A DNA stretch of 47,666 nucleotides from assembly GCA_964435725.1 (NCBI GenBank), contig CAYTAJ010000013.1, positions 1 through 47,666 of the forward strand. Reading direction: 5' to 3'. Positions 1-8,928 of this stretch are shown here, piece by piece. The translations under genes and the position numbers were made by a program. How positions within the stretch are numbered: position 1 is the stretch's first letter; every line of letters begins with the position of its first letter. The notes beneath the pieces are model-generated. The model searched no databases and had not been told where the DNA came from. It saw only the letters and a program-made list of their open reading frames with translations. Source of the stretch: Litorimonas sp964435725 (GTDB taxonomy: Bacteria; Pseudomonadota; Alphaproteobacteria; Caulobacterales; Maricaulaceae).

Positions 1-328
1 TGAGGGTCAGCTTGCTGACTATGAGGATAAACGCGCTCATAATAGACGGACTGGACCCGGGGGCGGTACCCGGCGGCTCCACCATAAACTCTCAAAACAT
101 TGAGAGCTTTTGATGGGGCCGAAATAGGATCGACAGACGTTCAAAAGGGTTAGCTTTCTTCCGTATGGGTACCGTTAAATGCCCGTTTTTATAATTGCAA
201 ATGACAATTATTCTGAGGAATTTGCCCTAGCTGCGTAAGCAGTTCGGACATTCCGACTTTAACTCCTAGGCCTTCAGACGCCTAGGCGGGCTTCGGAGGG
301 TAGCTGGCAACAGAAACCCTCCACTCAC
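1..328 (+). ncRNA. ssrA: tmRNA, circularly permuted two-piece form
   Basis: Rescues stalled ribosomes and tags the nascent chain for proteolysis. The gene order is permuted, as known in alphaproteobacteria. The acceptor piece comes first: a T-arm-like segment around 50-74, then GGCTCC plus ACCA ending at 84. An intervening loop with a CTCTCAA/TTGAGAG-type hairpin follows at about 89-107. The 5' half then starts with GGGGCC at 115-120, which pairs with GGCTCC of the acceptor end. The reading frame starts at GCA 197 and reads ANDNYSEEFALAA, stopping at TAA 236-238; with the charged alanine the tag would be AANDNYSEEFALAA. Downstream hairpins (CCTAGG pair at 267-285, GGAGGG/CCCTCC at 296-322) fit the later pseudoknot region. 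The 5' end may lie just outside the window, and the 3' end is approximate. Confidence 0.95.
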
Positions 329-354
329 ATGAATTCCTGAAAGGAAATCATGAA

Positions 355-393
355 CACTGCGTGAAGCTTTTTCAAAGAAAAAGCGTAGCAGTG
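355..393. terminator. Interrupted inverted repeat between tmRNA and P450 gene
   Basis: CACTGC (355-360) pairs with GCAGTG (388-393), and GCTTTTT (366-372) pairs with AAAAAGC (378-384) around a 5-base loop. It lies between the 3' ends of two convergent genes, the tmRNA and the P450, where a bidirectional terminator would be expected. There is no clean T-run after the stem on either strand, so its function as a terminator is inferred from position. Confidence 0.45.
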
Positions 394-397
394 ATTA

Positions 398-1786
398 TCA
401 CCGTCGAACAAGTTTTGCAGGCACCCCACCCTCAGGTCTCAAAGTTACCGTCATGAACGGTCTTGGATAACAATCCTCAGGAATATGAATATCATAATCC
501 CGCACGAGTTTTGCGAGGGCCATAACCGCTTCCATTGTCGCAAACGCCGCGCCTACACATATCCTCGGCCCGGCGCCAAAGGGCATATAGGGCGAGCCTT
601 TTGCTTTGAGTGACGGGTTCTCTAAAAACCTATCTGGGTCAAATACTAGAGGTTCATCCCAGAGGCGTTCTGTCCGGTGCATGACGTAATTACAAAGTAG
701 GAACGTATCGCCCGTTTCAATCTTGCGGCCTAAAATTTCCGTCTCTTCATGGCATTCGCGATTGAGCATGGGCGCAGGCGGATAGAGACGCATGGTTTCG
801 TCAATCACAGCCTGTGTGAACTTTAGGGCCGCCATATCCTCATAACGTACATCGTCGTGACCACAGACCTCTAAGACTTCTTCTCGGATGCGTTTCGCCG
901 TTTCCGCGTGACTGCCGACCAGATAAAGCGCCCATGTCAGCGTAAGAGCTGTTGTTTCATGTCCCGCGATAAAGAAGCCGATTAAGTTGTCCCGTTGTTC
1001 TCGCTTTGACAGGCCCTCTTCCGTTTTGGGGTCTTTGGCTGAAATCAACAGGCTCACAAGGTCATCTTCGACAGGTGATTTGGCGCGTTCTACCAGAAGG
1101 TCATCGGCGGCCCTTTTTAGTTTTTTCAAAGCAGAAGAGCCTTTGGGTGTAATCGGGCGCGGTACCCAGCGCGGCCATGGTACGAGGTCATCCGGGCGCA
1201 AAGTCCCTGCGCTTGTCACGACATTGCGCGTGGCGAATTTCAATCGGTCTTTATCGAGCCCCTGCGGGTCGCCCAAAAGCGCTTTTGCTAAGACATCAAA
1301 TGTGAGTTCTGCCATGGCCGCATTTAATTCCACCTCGGGGTTTTCATCTAATTTTGCGCAGAAGTCCCGCAACACATCTGTAATGAGCGGAGCAAGGTCC
1401 TCCATATGACGCTTGCGAAACATAGGCGCGACGCTTTTACGTTGGCGTTTCCATTGTTCGCCATGCACGGATAAAAGCCCCTCTTTCGTCGCAGGGCCGA
1501 GAATACGGGCATCAATGGCTGTTTTAGTGAATTTGTGGGACTCCGTTTGGAGCACGGCCATCATGCCTTCGGGGTCTGTAATGACGTGCAGTTTTTTACC
1601 AAAGTTTGGAACGCTCACAATGGGCTGCGAATAAGCCAGAGGGCCAAAGCCTTCCACGGGGTTGCGCAGAAATTTCCAGGTGGCCTCGATAAATCCTTCT
1701 TTACCGGATAAGGGTTTGGCATGAGGCGGGATGAATCGCCCCTTTTCATCATAACGGGCCGTTAAAGTGGTAGATGGCGTGCTCAT
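398..1786 (-). CDS. Cytochrome P450
   Basis: Haem-thiolate monooxygenase of 462 residues, a normal length for a soluble bacterial P450. The key motifs are visible: the I-helix oxygen-activation motif AGHETT near residue 273, the K-helix ExxR in ETMRLYPP, and the haem-binding loop FGAGPRICVG with the cysteine ligand near residue 411. No N-terminal membrane anchor or signal peptide is seen, so it should be cytosolic and need separate ferredoxin/reductase partners, none of which is encoded nearby. The sequence resembles the broad fatty-acid or alkane type of class I enzymes, but the substrate cannot be read from the sequence. It is transcribed away from sspB and ends 5 bases from an inverted repeat shared with the tmRNA. 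The ATG at 1784-1786 is the natural start. Confidence 0.93.
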   Translation of the reverse strand: MSTPSTTLTARYDEKGRFIPPHAKPLSGKEGFIEATWKFLRNPVEGFGPLAYSQPIVSVPNFGKKLHVITDPEGMMAVLQTESHKFTKTAIDARILGPATKEGLLSVHGEQWKRQRKSVAPMFRKRHMEDLAPLITDVLRDFCAKLDENPEVELNAAMAELTFDVLAKALLGDPQGLDKDRLKFATRNVVTSAGTLRPDDLVPWPRWVPRPITPKGSSALKKLKRAADDLLVERAKSPVEDDLVSLLISAKDPKTEEGLSKREQRDNLIGFFIAGHETTALTLTWALYLVGSHAETAKRIREEVLEVCGHDDVRYEDMAALKFTQAVIDETMRLYPPAPMLNRECHEETEILGRKIETGDTFLLCNYVMHRTERLWDEPLVFDPDRFLENPSLKAKGSPYMPFGAGPRICVGAAFATMEAVMALAKLVRDYDIHIPEDCYPRPFMTVTLRPEGGVPAKLVRR

Positions 1787-1895
1787 GTTAAAAATACGCC
1801 TAACAAGCTATTTAAGACGCTAAAAGCCTAAATAAATTACGGGATAGCGGCGAAACGTCAGTTGATATTTTAAATCAGAGGTCTAGGGTAAAGAT

Positions 1896-2188
1896 ATGAG
1901 CCAAGACCTGATGAATTATGATCAGATGACGCAACTCGCTCTGCGAGGGGTTGTGCGGGATGCTATCCGCCGCGTTATTCGCGAAGATGGTCTGCCAGGC
2001 GCGCATCATTTTTATATCACATTTTTGACCCGTTATCCCGGTGTTGAAATTGATGAAGCCTTGGCAAAAAAATATCCTGAAGAGATTACAATCGTTCTGG
2101 AACATCAGTTTTGGGACCTGAACGCTTATGCCGATGAGTTTGAAGTCACGCTTAAATTTGGCGGTATTCCGAAATATCTCAAAGTGCC
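1896..2188 (+). CDS. sspB: SspB-family ClpXP adaptor, 3' end lost in gap
   Basis: Alpha-type SspB tethers ssrA-tagged proteins to ClpXP for degradation. Seen: about 97 residues with the family core, including YPEEITIVLEHQFWDL and a beta-rich FEVTLKFGGIPKYLKV segment. The start is ATG 1896 behind an AGGGTAAAG ribosome site. The family is usually about 150-190 residues, so the C-terminal part, including the ClpX-binding tail, is in the N run. The tmRNA whose tag it should recognise lies only about 1.6 kb upstream. The tag keeps the AANDNY element, similar to the region known to be bound by SspB in other bacteria. Confidence 0.88.
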
Positions 2189-2288
2189 NNNNNNNNNNNN
2201 NNNNNNNNNNNNNNNNNNNNNNNNNNNNNNNNNNNNNNNNNNNNNNNNNNNNNNNNNNNNNNNNNNNNNNNNNNNNNNNNNNNNNNNN
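2189..2288. other. Assembly gap 1 (100 N)
   Basis: Exactly 100 N. The flanks are the middle of sspB and the middle of fumC. The missing C-terminal part of SspB plus about 115 N-terminal residues of fumarase need well over 400 bases, so the true gap is longer than drawn. Confidence 0.97.
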
Positions 2289-3328
2289 TGGGCGGCGAGA
2301 TCGGGTCCAAAGATCCGGTTCACCCGAATGATCATGTAAACCGCAGTCAATCTTCCAATGATACTTTCCCCACGGCCATGCACATAGCCGCCGCAGAAGA
2401 AATTCATCACCGGCTTCTCCCTGCACTACAACAACTCCGCAATGCGCTGAATGACAAATCTCAAGAGTTTAAGAAGATCATCAAAATCGGCCGTACCCAT
2501 ACGCAGGATGCGACACCAATTACATTGGGACAGGAATTTTCAGGCTATGTCGCACAGCTCGATTTGGGTATAAAACGTGTCGAGCGCGGCCTCAAAGAGC
2601 TTTATCCCTTGGCTCAAGGCGGGACAGCTGTCGGCACAGGCCTGAATGCCAAACCCGGTTTTGCAAAAGCCTTTGCGCAGGAAGTTGCCAATTATACAAA
2701 ATTACCCTTCAAAACGGCGCCGAATAAGTTTGAGGCCCTTGCCGCGCATGATGCTTATGTGTCGGCGCATGGCGCACTTAACACAGTCGCGGCGTCTTTG
2801 TTCAAGATTGCCAATGATATTCGTTTCTTAGGCTCCGGCCCGCGATCCGGATTAGGCGAGCTGTCTCTCCCCGCGAATGAACCTGGCTCCTCTATCATGC
2901 CGGGCAAGGTCAACCCGACACAATGCGAAGCCATGACCATGGTCTGCGCGCAAGTCATGGGGAATAACACCACCATGAGCTTGGCCGGAAGCCAAGGACA
3001 TTTTGAACTGAATGTCTATAAACCTGTCATGGCGTATAACATGCTACAATCCATTCAGCTCTTATCCGATGCGTCAGTGACATTCGCTGAGAAATGCGTT
3101 GTCGGCATCAAAGCGAATGAAGACCGTATTGCAGACCTGATGGGGCGTTCCCTCATGTTGGTGACCGCCCTCGCGCCGACAATCGGTTATGACAACGCCA
3201 CAACCGTGGCCAAGACTGCGCATAAACGCGGCACAACCTTACGCGAAGAAGCGGTGCGTCTTGGTTTTGTAACCGAAGCCGAGTTCGACAAAGTCGTCCG
3301 TCCTGAACTTATGATCAAGCCGCGATAA
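2289..3328 (+). CDS. fumC: Fumarate hydratase class II, 5' end lost in gap
   Basis: Catalyses fumarate + water to L-malate in the TCA cycle; iron-independent homotetramer. Coding sequence is open from the gap edge in the frame of GGC 2291, giving about 345 residues of a usual 460. The substrate-site motifs are present: NRSQSSNDTFPTAM, GRTHTQDATPITLGQE, and the superfamily signature GSSIMPGKVNPTQCEA. The first in-frame ATG (2378) falls inside the conserved SSNDTFPTAM motif, so it is not the start; the real start is in the gap. The stop overlaps the next start as TAATG, indicating translational coupling to the DUF4169 gene. Confidence 0.96.
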
Positions 3329-3537
3329 TGAGCGATAATAATAACGTCATAAAATTCGGTAAGGCAGCGAAGGCTGTCAAACGCGCGCGGAAAGAAAAAC
3401 AGGCGGCAGAAAATCGCGCGCGTTTTGGTCAGAAAAAGGCACAGAAAGATTTGCGCTCAAAACTCGTTGATAAAATTAATCAAAAGCTCGACGCCCATCG
3501 CTTAAACGCTGAAAAAGACAAAAAAGATGAGCCTTAA
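3328..3537 (+). CDS. DUF4169 family small basic protein
   Basis: A 69-residue, Lys/Arg/Glu-rich, probably largely helical protein of the DUF4169 type found in alphaproteobacteria, often after fumC. Its function is unknown. It has no signal peptide or membrane segment. Its start codon overlaps the fumC stop by one base and its end overlaps the following ribbon-helix-helix gene by 11 bases, so the three genes are very probably co-translated. Confidence 0.8.
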   Translation: MSDNNNVIKFGKAAKAVKRARKEKQAAENRARFGQKKAQKDLRSKLVDKINQKLDAHRLNAEKDKKDEP

Positions 3538-3754
3538 AAAGCGCTCTGTTTCGCTTTATGGCCATCAAACGTCCCTTGCGCTCGAACCTGAATTTTGGGC
3601 GATTATTGACCGATATGTGAAAGAGAGCGACACTAGCTTTGCGCGGTTTATTCGAGAACAAGATGATATTCGGCTGACTGAGGATAAAGGTCGAAACTTA
3701 GCCTCCCATTTGCGAGTTTGGGCTCTGAATTACGTTTTAAACGGCCGCACATAA
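3527..3754 (+). CDS. Ribbon-helix-helix domain protein (RHH_4 type)
   Basis: A 75-residue protein. The opening KKRSVSLYGHQTSLALEPEF followed by two helices matches the ribbon-helix-helix fold: one beta strand for DNA contact, then a helix pair for dimerisation. This makes it a likely small DNA-binding protein, but no target is known. It overlaps the DUF4169 gene by 11 bases (ATG 3527 lies in its last codons). No toxin partner is seen, so an antitoxin role is not supported. Confidence 0.78.
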   Translation: MSLKKRSVSLYGHQTSLALEPEFWAIIDRYVKESDTSFARFIREQDDIRLTEDKGRNLASHLRVWALNYVLNGRT

Positions 3755-3832
3755 ATTCAGCACTGTCGTGTCATATGTGTGTCACACCTAAAGTCTATTT
3801 GCGGATTAGCCTAAATTGAGTCATTTAAAGTT

Positions 3833-4282
3833 ATGTCGTTGATTTTTCGAACCCGAAAAGTTGTAAAGCCGGGAGACTTAAACTCCCGGAATACGCTGTT
3901 TGGTGGTCGTCTGCTGGAATGGATTGACGAAGAATGCGGTATCTACGCTGCTTGCCAGATGGAAACGCAAACCCTGGTTACGAAATCAATGACGGAGCTC
4001 AACTTTCTGGCCCCTGCCAAACAAGGGGACGTCGTTGAAATTGGCGTAGAAACCGTAGATGTTGGACGGTGTACGATTACGGTCAGTTGTCACGTACGCA
4101 TCAAACATACAAAGCAAGAAATCATTTCGATTGATAAAATCGTTTTTGTGAATGTTGATGATGATGGGCGCCCTGTACGTCATGGGAAGTATATCTCAAA
4201 AAAGGATATCATCAGCCCCAGACCACAAACAAAGCAAAGTGACTTATCCCACCGCGCTGAGAAGACTTTAGTTACGATATAG
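3833..4282 (+). CDS. Acyl-CoA thioesterase, hotdog fold
   Basis: A 149-residue single-hotdog protein of the cytosolic YciA/BACH-like acyl-CoA hydrolase group, which release CoA from fatty acyl-CoA. Seen: the N-terminal motif PGDLNSRNTLFGGRLLEWIDE, which contains the conserved N-x-x-G-x-x-G/D-x-x active-site region, and a central strand KSMTELNFLAPAKQGD. The C-terminal 30 residues are polar and less typical. It stands between the fumC group and uvrD with intergenic space on both sides (78 and 32 bases). The acyl chain preference cannot be told from sequence. Confidence 0.85.
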   Translation: MSLIFRTRKVVKPGDLNSRNTLFGGRLLEWIDEECGIYAACQMETQTLVTKSMTELNFLAPAKQGDVVEIGVETVDVGRCTITVSCHVRIKHTKQEIISIDKIVFVNVDDDGRPVRHGKYISKKDIISPRPQTKQSDLSHRAEKTLVTI

Positions 4283-4314
4283 CCAAAGCGGCCTTGTGCC
4301 TTTATGTTCACGCT

Positions 4315-6681
4315 ATGTCTTCCGCTGATTCCTTTCAACCAGCGCCGCCGCGGCCTGATACGCGCTCTATTTCTGAGCGCGCGATGCCGATGCGCGGGGG
4401 TATGGGTGGAGACAATGCGGCCTATCTAGAAGGTTTAAATCCGGAACAAAAAGAAGCCGTACTCGCCTTAGACGGCCCCGTCCTTGTCTTGGCTGGCGCC
4501 GGGACAGGAAAGACCCGCGTTCTGACATGTCGATTGGCACACCTTCTTAATACAGGTCGGGCTTATCCCAGTCAGATTTTATCTGTCACTTTTACGAACA
4601 AAGCCGCCCGAGAAATGCGTGAACGCGTGGGTAGATTAATTGGGCAACAGGTCGAAGGCCTACCTTGGTTAGGCACATTCCATTCTATTGCCGCTAAAAT
4701 TCTTCGCATCCATGCCGAGCTAGTGGGGCTAAAATCCGGCTTCACGATCTTGGATACGGATGATCAAATTCGCCTCCTCAAGCAAGTCATTAAGGCCGCT
4801 GATATTGATGAAAAACGCTGGACGGGACGCTACCTCGCCGCGCTGATTGACGGGTGGAAAAACAAAGGTCTGACGCCGGATAAACTCTCCTCCAATGAGG
4901 CCTTTAAATTCGCAGATGGAAAAGGCGCAGAACTCTACAAAACCTATCAAGACCGCTTGAAGGTCTTAAACGCTTGTGATTTTGGCGATTTGCTTTTGCA
5001 TAATCTCACATTGTTCACTGAGAACCCGGACATTCTGAAAAAATATCATCAGAAATTTCGCTATCTCTTGGTGGACGAGTATCAGGATACCAATGTCTGC
5101 CAATATTTATGGCTACGTCTTTTAGCGCAAGGCTCGCAGAATTTATGTGTTGTCGGCGATGATGACCAATCTATTTACGGTTGGCGCGGAGCTGAAGTCG
5201 ACAATATCTTACGATTTGAAAAAGACTTTCCCGGAGCAAAAGTCGTCAAGCTTGAACGCAATTATCGCTCAACGGAACATATTCTGGGTGCGGCCTCCGG
5301 GCTTATTGCCTCTAATCAAGACCGCCTTGGCAAAACACTTTGGACCGAAGATACCGGAGGCCACAAAGTCACCGTCACAGGTGTTTGGGACGCCCCGGCC
5401 GAAGCGCGTATTATTTCTGATGAAATTGAAAGCTGGCGCCATAAGGGTCGCAAATATAATGATGTCGCAATACTCGTGCGCGCCTCCCGCCAAATGCGGA
5501 GCTTTGAAGAACGTTTTATTCAACTTGGCTTACCTTACCGCGTCATAGGCGGCCCCCGCTTCTTCGAGCGTCAAGAAATCCGCGATGCGCATGCCTATTT
5601 GCGTATCTTAAAATCTGACACAGATGACTTGGCCTTTGAGCGCATCGTCAATGTTCCGAAACGCGGTATTGGTGCGACGACGATACAAAAATTGCAGCAA
5701 GCGGCGCGCGCCATGAATGTCAGCTTAGAAGCCGCAACGCGGCAACTGACGAAGACCGATGAAATACGCGGTAAGGCTCGCACAGCCTTACGCGCCTTTA
5801 TTTTAGATTTAGATCGGTGGCGTGCTGAGGCGAAAGATATTCGCCACACCGAAATTGCGGAACGCATTTTGGATGAGAGCGGCTACACACAAATGTGGCG
5901 CGATAATAAAGATGCCAAATCTGCCGGACGACTGGAAAACCTAAAAGAGCTCATACAAGCCATGGGCGAGTTTGATACGCTCGACGCATATCTCGAACAT
6001 GTAAGCCTCGTCTTGGATGTCGATAGCGGTCCGCAAGAGGATGAAATTTCTTTGATGACATTGCACTCTGCCAAGGGGTTGGAATTTCCTTTGGTCTTTC
6101 TGCCCGGATGGGAAGAAGGCGTCTTCCCGAGCCAGAAAAGCATGGATGAAAATGGTCTGGCAGGATTAGAAGAGGAACGCCGCCTCGCTTATGTCGGCAT
6201 CACCCGCGCGCGCGAACAGGCAAAACTCTATTTTGCTGCTAATCGACAAGTTTATGGCTCTTGGCAATCCAGCGTGCCTTCCCGCTTTATTGATGAGCTT
6301 CCTTTACAACATGTCGAAGTTCAAAGCGGATCAGACAGCCATGGCGGGCAATATGGTGAAAGCCGTATCGCACAACAGGTGGCGCGCGAATTTTCAGAAA
6401 GTTTTGAAGCTGCCAGAGGCAATGCCTACCGCTCACCCGGTTGGCAGCGCTATGAGGCCAATAAAGGCAAATCTTTTGGTCGAGGTCCAAAAGAAATTGA
6501 AGGCCATGCCATTCGCCGCCCGGCCAAAAAACAAGCCAGTGCTTTCAAAGTCGGTGATCGCATTTTCCATCAAAAATTTGGCTATGGACGCGTCACCGCA
6601 GCAGACGGTAATAAGCTGGAAGTCTCTTTTGAAAAAGCTGGCGATAAAAAAGTTTTAGACGGATTTGTGGAAAGAGCATAA
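4315..6681 (+). CDS. uvrD: UvrD/PcrA-type DNA helicase
   Basis: Superfamily 1A 3'-5' helicase of 788 residues, acting in nucleotide-excision and mismatch repair. Walker A AGAGTGKTRVL lies near residue 60, Walker B LLVDEYQDTN near 255, motif III GDDDQSIYGWRGA follows, and motif V/VI regions LMTLHSAKGLEFPLVFLPG and YVGITRARE are intact. The C-terminus carries a Tudor-like module (FKVGDRIFHQKFGYGRV) as in PcrA/UvrD. ATG 4315 is chosen; the open frame extends upstream only to a TTG at 4294. The first 35 residues are Pro/Ser-rich and poorly conserved, so a later start (4384) is possible. It leads an operon with the lipoprotein gene 3 bases downstream and prmA. Confidence 0.95.
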   Translation: MSSADSFQPAPPRPDTRSISERAMPMRGGMGGDNAAYLEGLNPEQKEAVLALDGPVLVLAGAGTGKTRVLTCRLAHLLNTGRAYPSQILSVTFTNKAAREMRERVGRLIGQQVEGLPWLGTFHSIAAKILRIHAELVGLKSGFTILDTDDQIRLLKQVIKAADIDEKRWTGRYLAALIDGWKNKGLTPDKLSSNEAFKFADGKGAELYKTYQDRLKVLNACDFGDLLLHNLTLFTENPDILKKYHQKFRYLLVDEYQDTNVCQYLWLRLLAQGSQNLCVVGDDDQSIYGWRGAEVDNILRFEKDFPGAKVVKLERNYRSTEHILGAASGLIASNQDRLGKTLWTEDTGGHKVTVTGVWDAPAEARIISDEIESWRHKGRKYNDVAILVRASRQMRSFEERFIQLGLPYRVIGGPRFFERQEIRDAHAYLRILKSDTDDLAFERIVNVPKRGIGATTIQKLQQAARAMNVSLEAATRQLTKTDEIRGKARTALRAFILDLDRWRAEAKDIRHTEIAERILDESGYTQMWRDNKDAKSAGRLENLKELIQAMGEFDTLDAYLEHVSLVLDVDSGPQEDEISLMTLHSAKGLEFPLVFLPGWEEGVFPSQKSMDENGLAGLEEERRLAYVGITRAREQAKLYFAANRQVYGSWQSSVPSRFIDELPLQHVEVQSGSDSHGGQYGESRIAQQVAREFSESFEAARGNAYRSPGWQRYEANKGKSFGRGPKEIEGHAIRRPAKKQASAFKVGDRIFHQKFGYGRVTAADGNKLEVSFEKAGDKKVLDGFVERA

Positions 6682-6684
6682 ATC

Positions 6685-8055
6685 ATGCGGATTATACTAT
6701 CACTGATTTTGGCGGTTACCCTCTCCGCTTGCGCAACGTCCTCCAAAATTGGTCTTTCAGTTTTAGAAATAAATTCCCTCCATACGGATCAAAAAAACAC
6801 GGGAAGCTTTCAGGGCCTCGAATATCTCGCGGACCCTATCCCGGGAGGGATAAAGAACCGCGTCAATATCATGTATTTGCATGGTATCGGTTTCACCGAA
6901 GATCGGACCAAAGCTCAACTTGCCGGTGACTTTCTTGGCGGTATAGCCAAGGCTTATGATTTGGACGCCTCTGATGGTGTGACCACCACACTTTGCGGCG
7001 AAGCCCCCATCACCGAGGCGGATAAAGCCAAAACGCATATTTACATCAAAGCAGACAGACCCCAACTTTTTGATACAGCTATCCCCGGCTCACAACTCGC
7101 CCTTAATGACTTGGTCTGCATGGATAAGCAGGTTTTGAGCATTGATGAAAACCTTGAATTCGTTCTCTACCGCGTCTTTTGGGACAATATATTCTGGGAT
7201 GGGTTGCAATTTGCTCATGTGGGACAGGATGACAACCGCGGATCGTCTGAAGCTATCGCCCTTCAACGAAAGAAATATAATCGCCGACTAAAAGATGAAC
7301 TCGTCAATTACGGGTTTTCTGATGCTGTCATGTATCTTGGGCCTGCCGGAGACCTCATTCAAAATGCCGTTAAAGGCGCCATGTGTAGTGCCGCTCTGGA
7401 TGCCGCTGGGTTTGAATTTGCCAAACAAAGCCAAGGGGAAGACGAAAGAATTCAATTTTCTCAAGCCTGTGAAACGGCCAATAATACGCGTACACAGTTC
7501 AACCAATTTGCCTTTGTCACGGAAAGCCTCGGCAGTAAGATCATGTATGATGTGATGCGCAAAAGCATGACAGACGAACAAGACACTATTCATGACCGCA
7601 TGATATCCGGGTCTGAAGTTTATATGTTGGCCAATCAGGTTGCGTTATTATCCCTTTCCGATGTCGGCACCGATATCGGACAATCGGCTGAGCTATATTC
7701 AATGGGTCCCCGCCCGAAAATTGTCGCCATGTCGGAATTAAACGACTTCCTGACTTATGAGCTCGTCCCCTTTTACGAACAACTTTATAAACGATCTTTG
7801 CGGGGCGGACGGGCATCCAGCCCTATTTCCCTACGTGGAAGACAAGACCTTATCAATTCGCTTGGATTTGACGTTATCGATATGCGTTTGGAATTTGCAG
7901 ACCGCATCATCCCTCCATTGGGGAGCTTTGTTGACCCATTGGATGCTCATTCCGGTCATGCCAGCGAGCCGGAACTCATGGTTTATGTGTTATGCGGGGC
8001 TGTTGATGGTCAAAAACGTGATGAGCAATGTCTTGCGACAGCTGAGCTTGAATAA
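6685..8055 (+). CDS. Lipoprotein of unknown function, possible alpha/beta-hydrolase
   Basis: 456 residues with a lipoprotein signal (hydrophobic core ILSLILAVT, lipobox LSAC, Cys16), so probably membrane-anchored on the periplasmic side. No family is recognised with certainty. Weak hydrolase features are visible: NIMYLHGIGF near residue 55 looks like an oxyanion strand, FVTESLGSKI resembles a nucleophile elbow with Ser, NDFLTYELVP could give the acid, and HSGHASEPELM near the C-terminus could hold the catalytic His. It sits tightly between uvrD (3-base gap) and prmA (adjacent), which suggests shared transcription but says little about its job. Confidence 0.75.
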   Translation: MRIILSLILAVTLSACATSSKIGLSVLEINSLHTDQKNTGSFQGLEYLADPIPGGIKNRVNIMYLHGIGFTEDRTKAQLAGDFLGGIAKAYDLDASDGVTTTLCGEAPITEADKAKTHIYIKADRPQLFDTAIPGSQLALNDLVCMDKQVLSIDENLEFVLYRVFWDNIFWDGLQFAHVGQDDNRGSSEAIALQRKKYNRRLKDELVNYGFSDAVMYLGPAGDLIQNAVKGAMCSAALDAAGFEFAKQSQGEDERIQFSQACETANNTRTQFNQFAFVTESLGSKIMYDVMRKSMTDEQDTIHDRMISGSEVYMLANQVALLSLSDVGTDIGQSAELYSMGPRPKIVAMSELNDFLTYELVPFYEQLYKRSLRGGRASSPISLRGRQDLINSLGFDVIDMRLEFADRIIPPLGSFVDPLDAHSGHASEPELMVYVLCGAVDGQKRDEQCLATAELE

Positions 8056-8925
8056 GTGAACGATATGAGCTTTCGCCCTTTCGCTTTGGACATTGTCGCT
8101 GAAGAAAAGCAAGCCTTTGAGATTGCGGAAGCTTTGGGACTTTTGGATGAAAGCCCGGCCCTGTCTGTTTCAATCTTTGAGGTTGATAATGACCGGATGC
8201 AGGTGCAAGCGCTTTATGAGAGCGAGGTACAAGCAAAGAAGGCCGCCTCCGCGCTTTCCCTGAAAAGTAATATTCACCAGCTCCCCGAAACGGATTGGGT
8301 CAGTGAAACGCAGTCAGGCCTCACCCCTGTTATCGCCGGACGCTTTTTCGTTCACGGCTCTCATGACAAAGATAATATAGCGGAGGGCACGAAGCACCCA
8401 ATCTTAATTGATGCCGGTATGGCCTTTGGAACCGGGCATCACGGCACGACCAAAGGCTGCCTCGTGATTTTCGATGAATTATTAAATGATGGCTTCAAGC
8501 CTAGATCCGTCTTAGATTTGGGCTGTGGCGCAGGCATTTTGGCAATTGCGGCGGCTATGGCCTTACCTAAGACCCCTATTCTAGCCAGTGACATTGATAA
8601 GGATGCCGTCGATGTCTCTTTGCAAAATGCGATGCTCAACAATACCAATCAGACTATATCAATTTTTCAGGCGGATGGATTTCAGGCAGACAGGCTGGCC
8701 AATAAGCAATTTGAATTGATATTTGCCAATATTTTGGCCGGGCCTTTAATGGGTTTAGCCTCTGATATTTTCAACGCCACGACCCCGAATGGCAAAGTTA
8801 TACTCTCTGGTATTTTAACAGAACAAGCCGAGACGGTTGCCAATACCTTCGTAAAAGCGGGCTTCGACGTTGAACCCAAAATCACACTCGATGAGTGGAC
8901 ATCGCTTTTGGCGTCAAAGCCCTAA
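8056..8925 (+). CDS. prmA: Ribosomal protein L11 methyltransferase
   Basis: SAM-dependent enzyme that methylates amino groups of ribosomal protein L11. The 289 residues fit the family. Seen: the PrmA-specific IDAGMAFGTGHHGTTKGCL block, SAM motif I DLGCGAGILAIAAA, motif II ASDIDKDAVDVS, and FANILAGPL in the position of the NPPY-like catalytic loop. The N-terminal 100 residues form the variable substrate-recognition domain. GTG 8056 directly follows the lipoprotein stop; ATG 8065 three codons later is an equally good start. It ends just before a strong hairpin. Confidence 0.94.
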   Translation: MNDMSFRPFALDIVAEEKQAFEIAEALGLLDESPALSVSIFEVDNDRMQVQALYESEVQAKKAASALSLKSNIHQLPETDWVSETQSGLTPVIAGRFFVHGSHDKDNIAEGTKHPILIDAGMAFGTGHHGTTKGCLVIFDELLNDGFKPRSVLDLGCGAGILAIAAAMALPKTPILASDIDKDAVDVSLQNAMLNNTNQTISIFQADGFQADRLANKQFELIFANILAGPLMGLASDIFNATTPNGKVILSGILTEQAETVANTFVKAGFDVEPKITLDEWTSLLASKP

Positions 8926-8928
8926 TAA

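Noticed and set aside
3527..3754. Antitoxin of a toxin-antitoxin pair
   Set aside because: The RHH protein has no toxin-like neighbour; the adjacent DUF4169 gene is coupled to fumC and is not toxin-like.
3777..3787. GTGTG-T-CACAC inverted repeat before the thioesterase
   Set aside because: Only 5-bp arms in a GT-rich stretch; likely chance.
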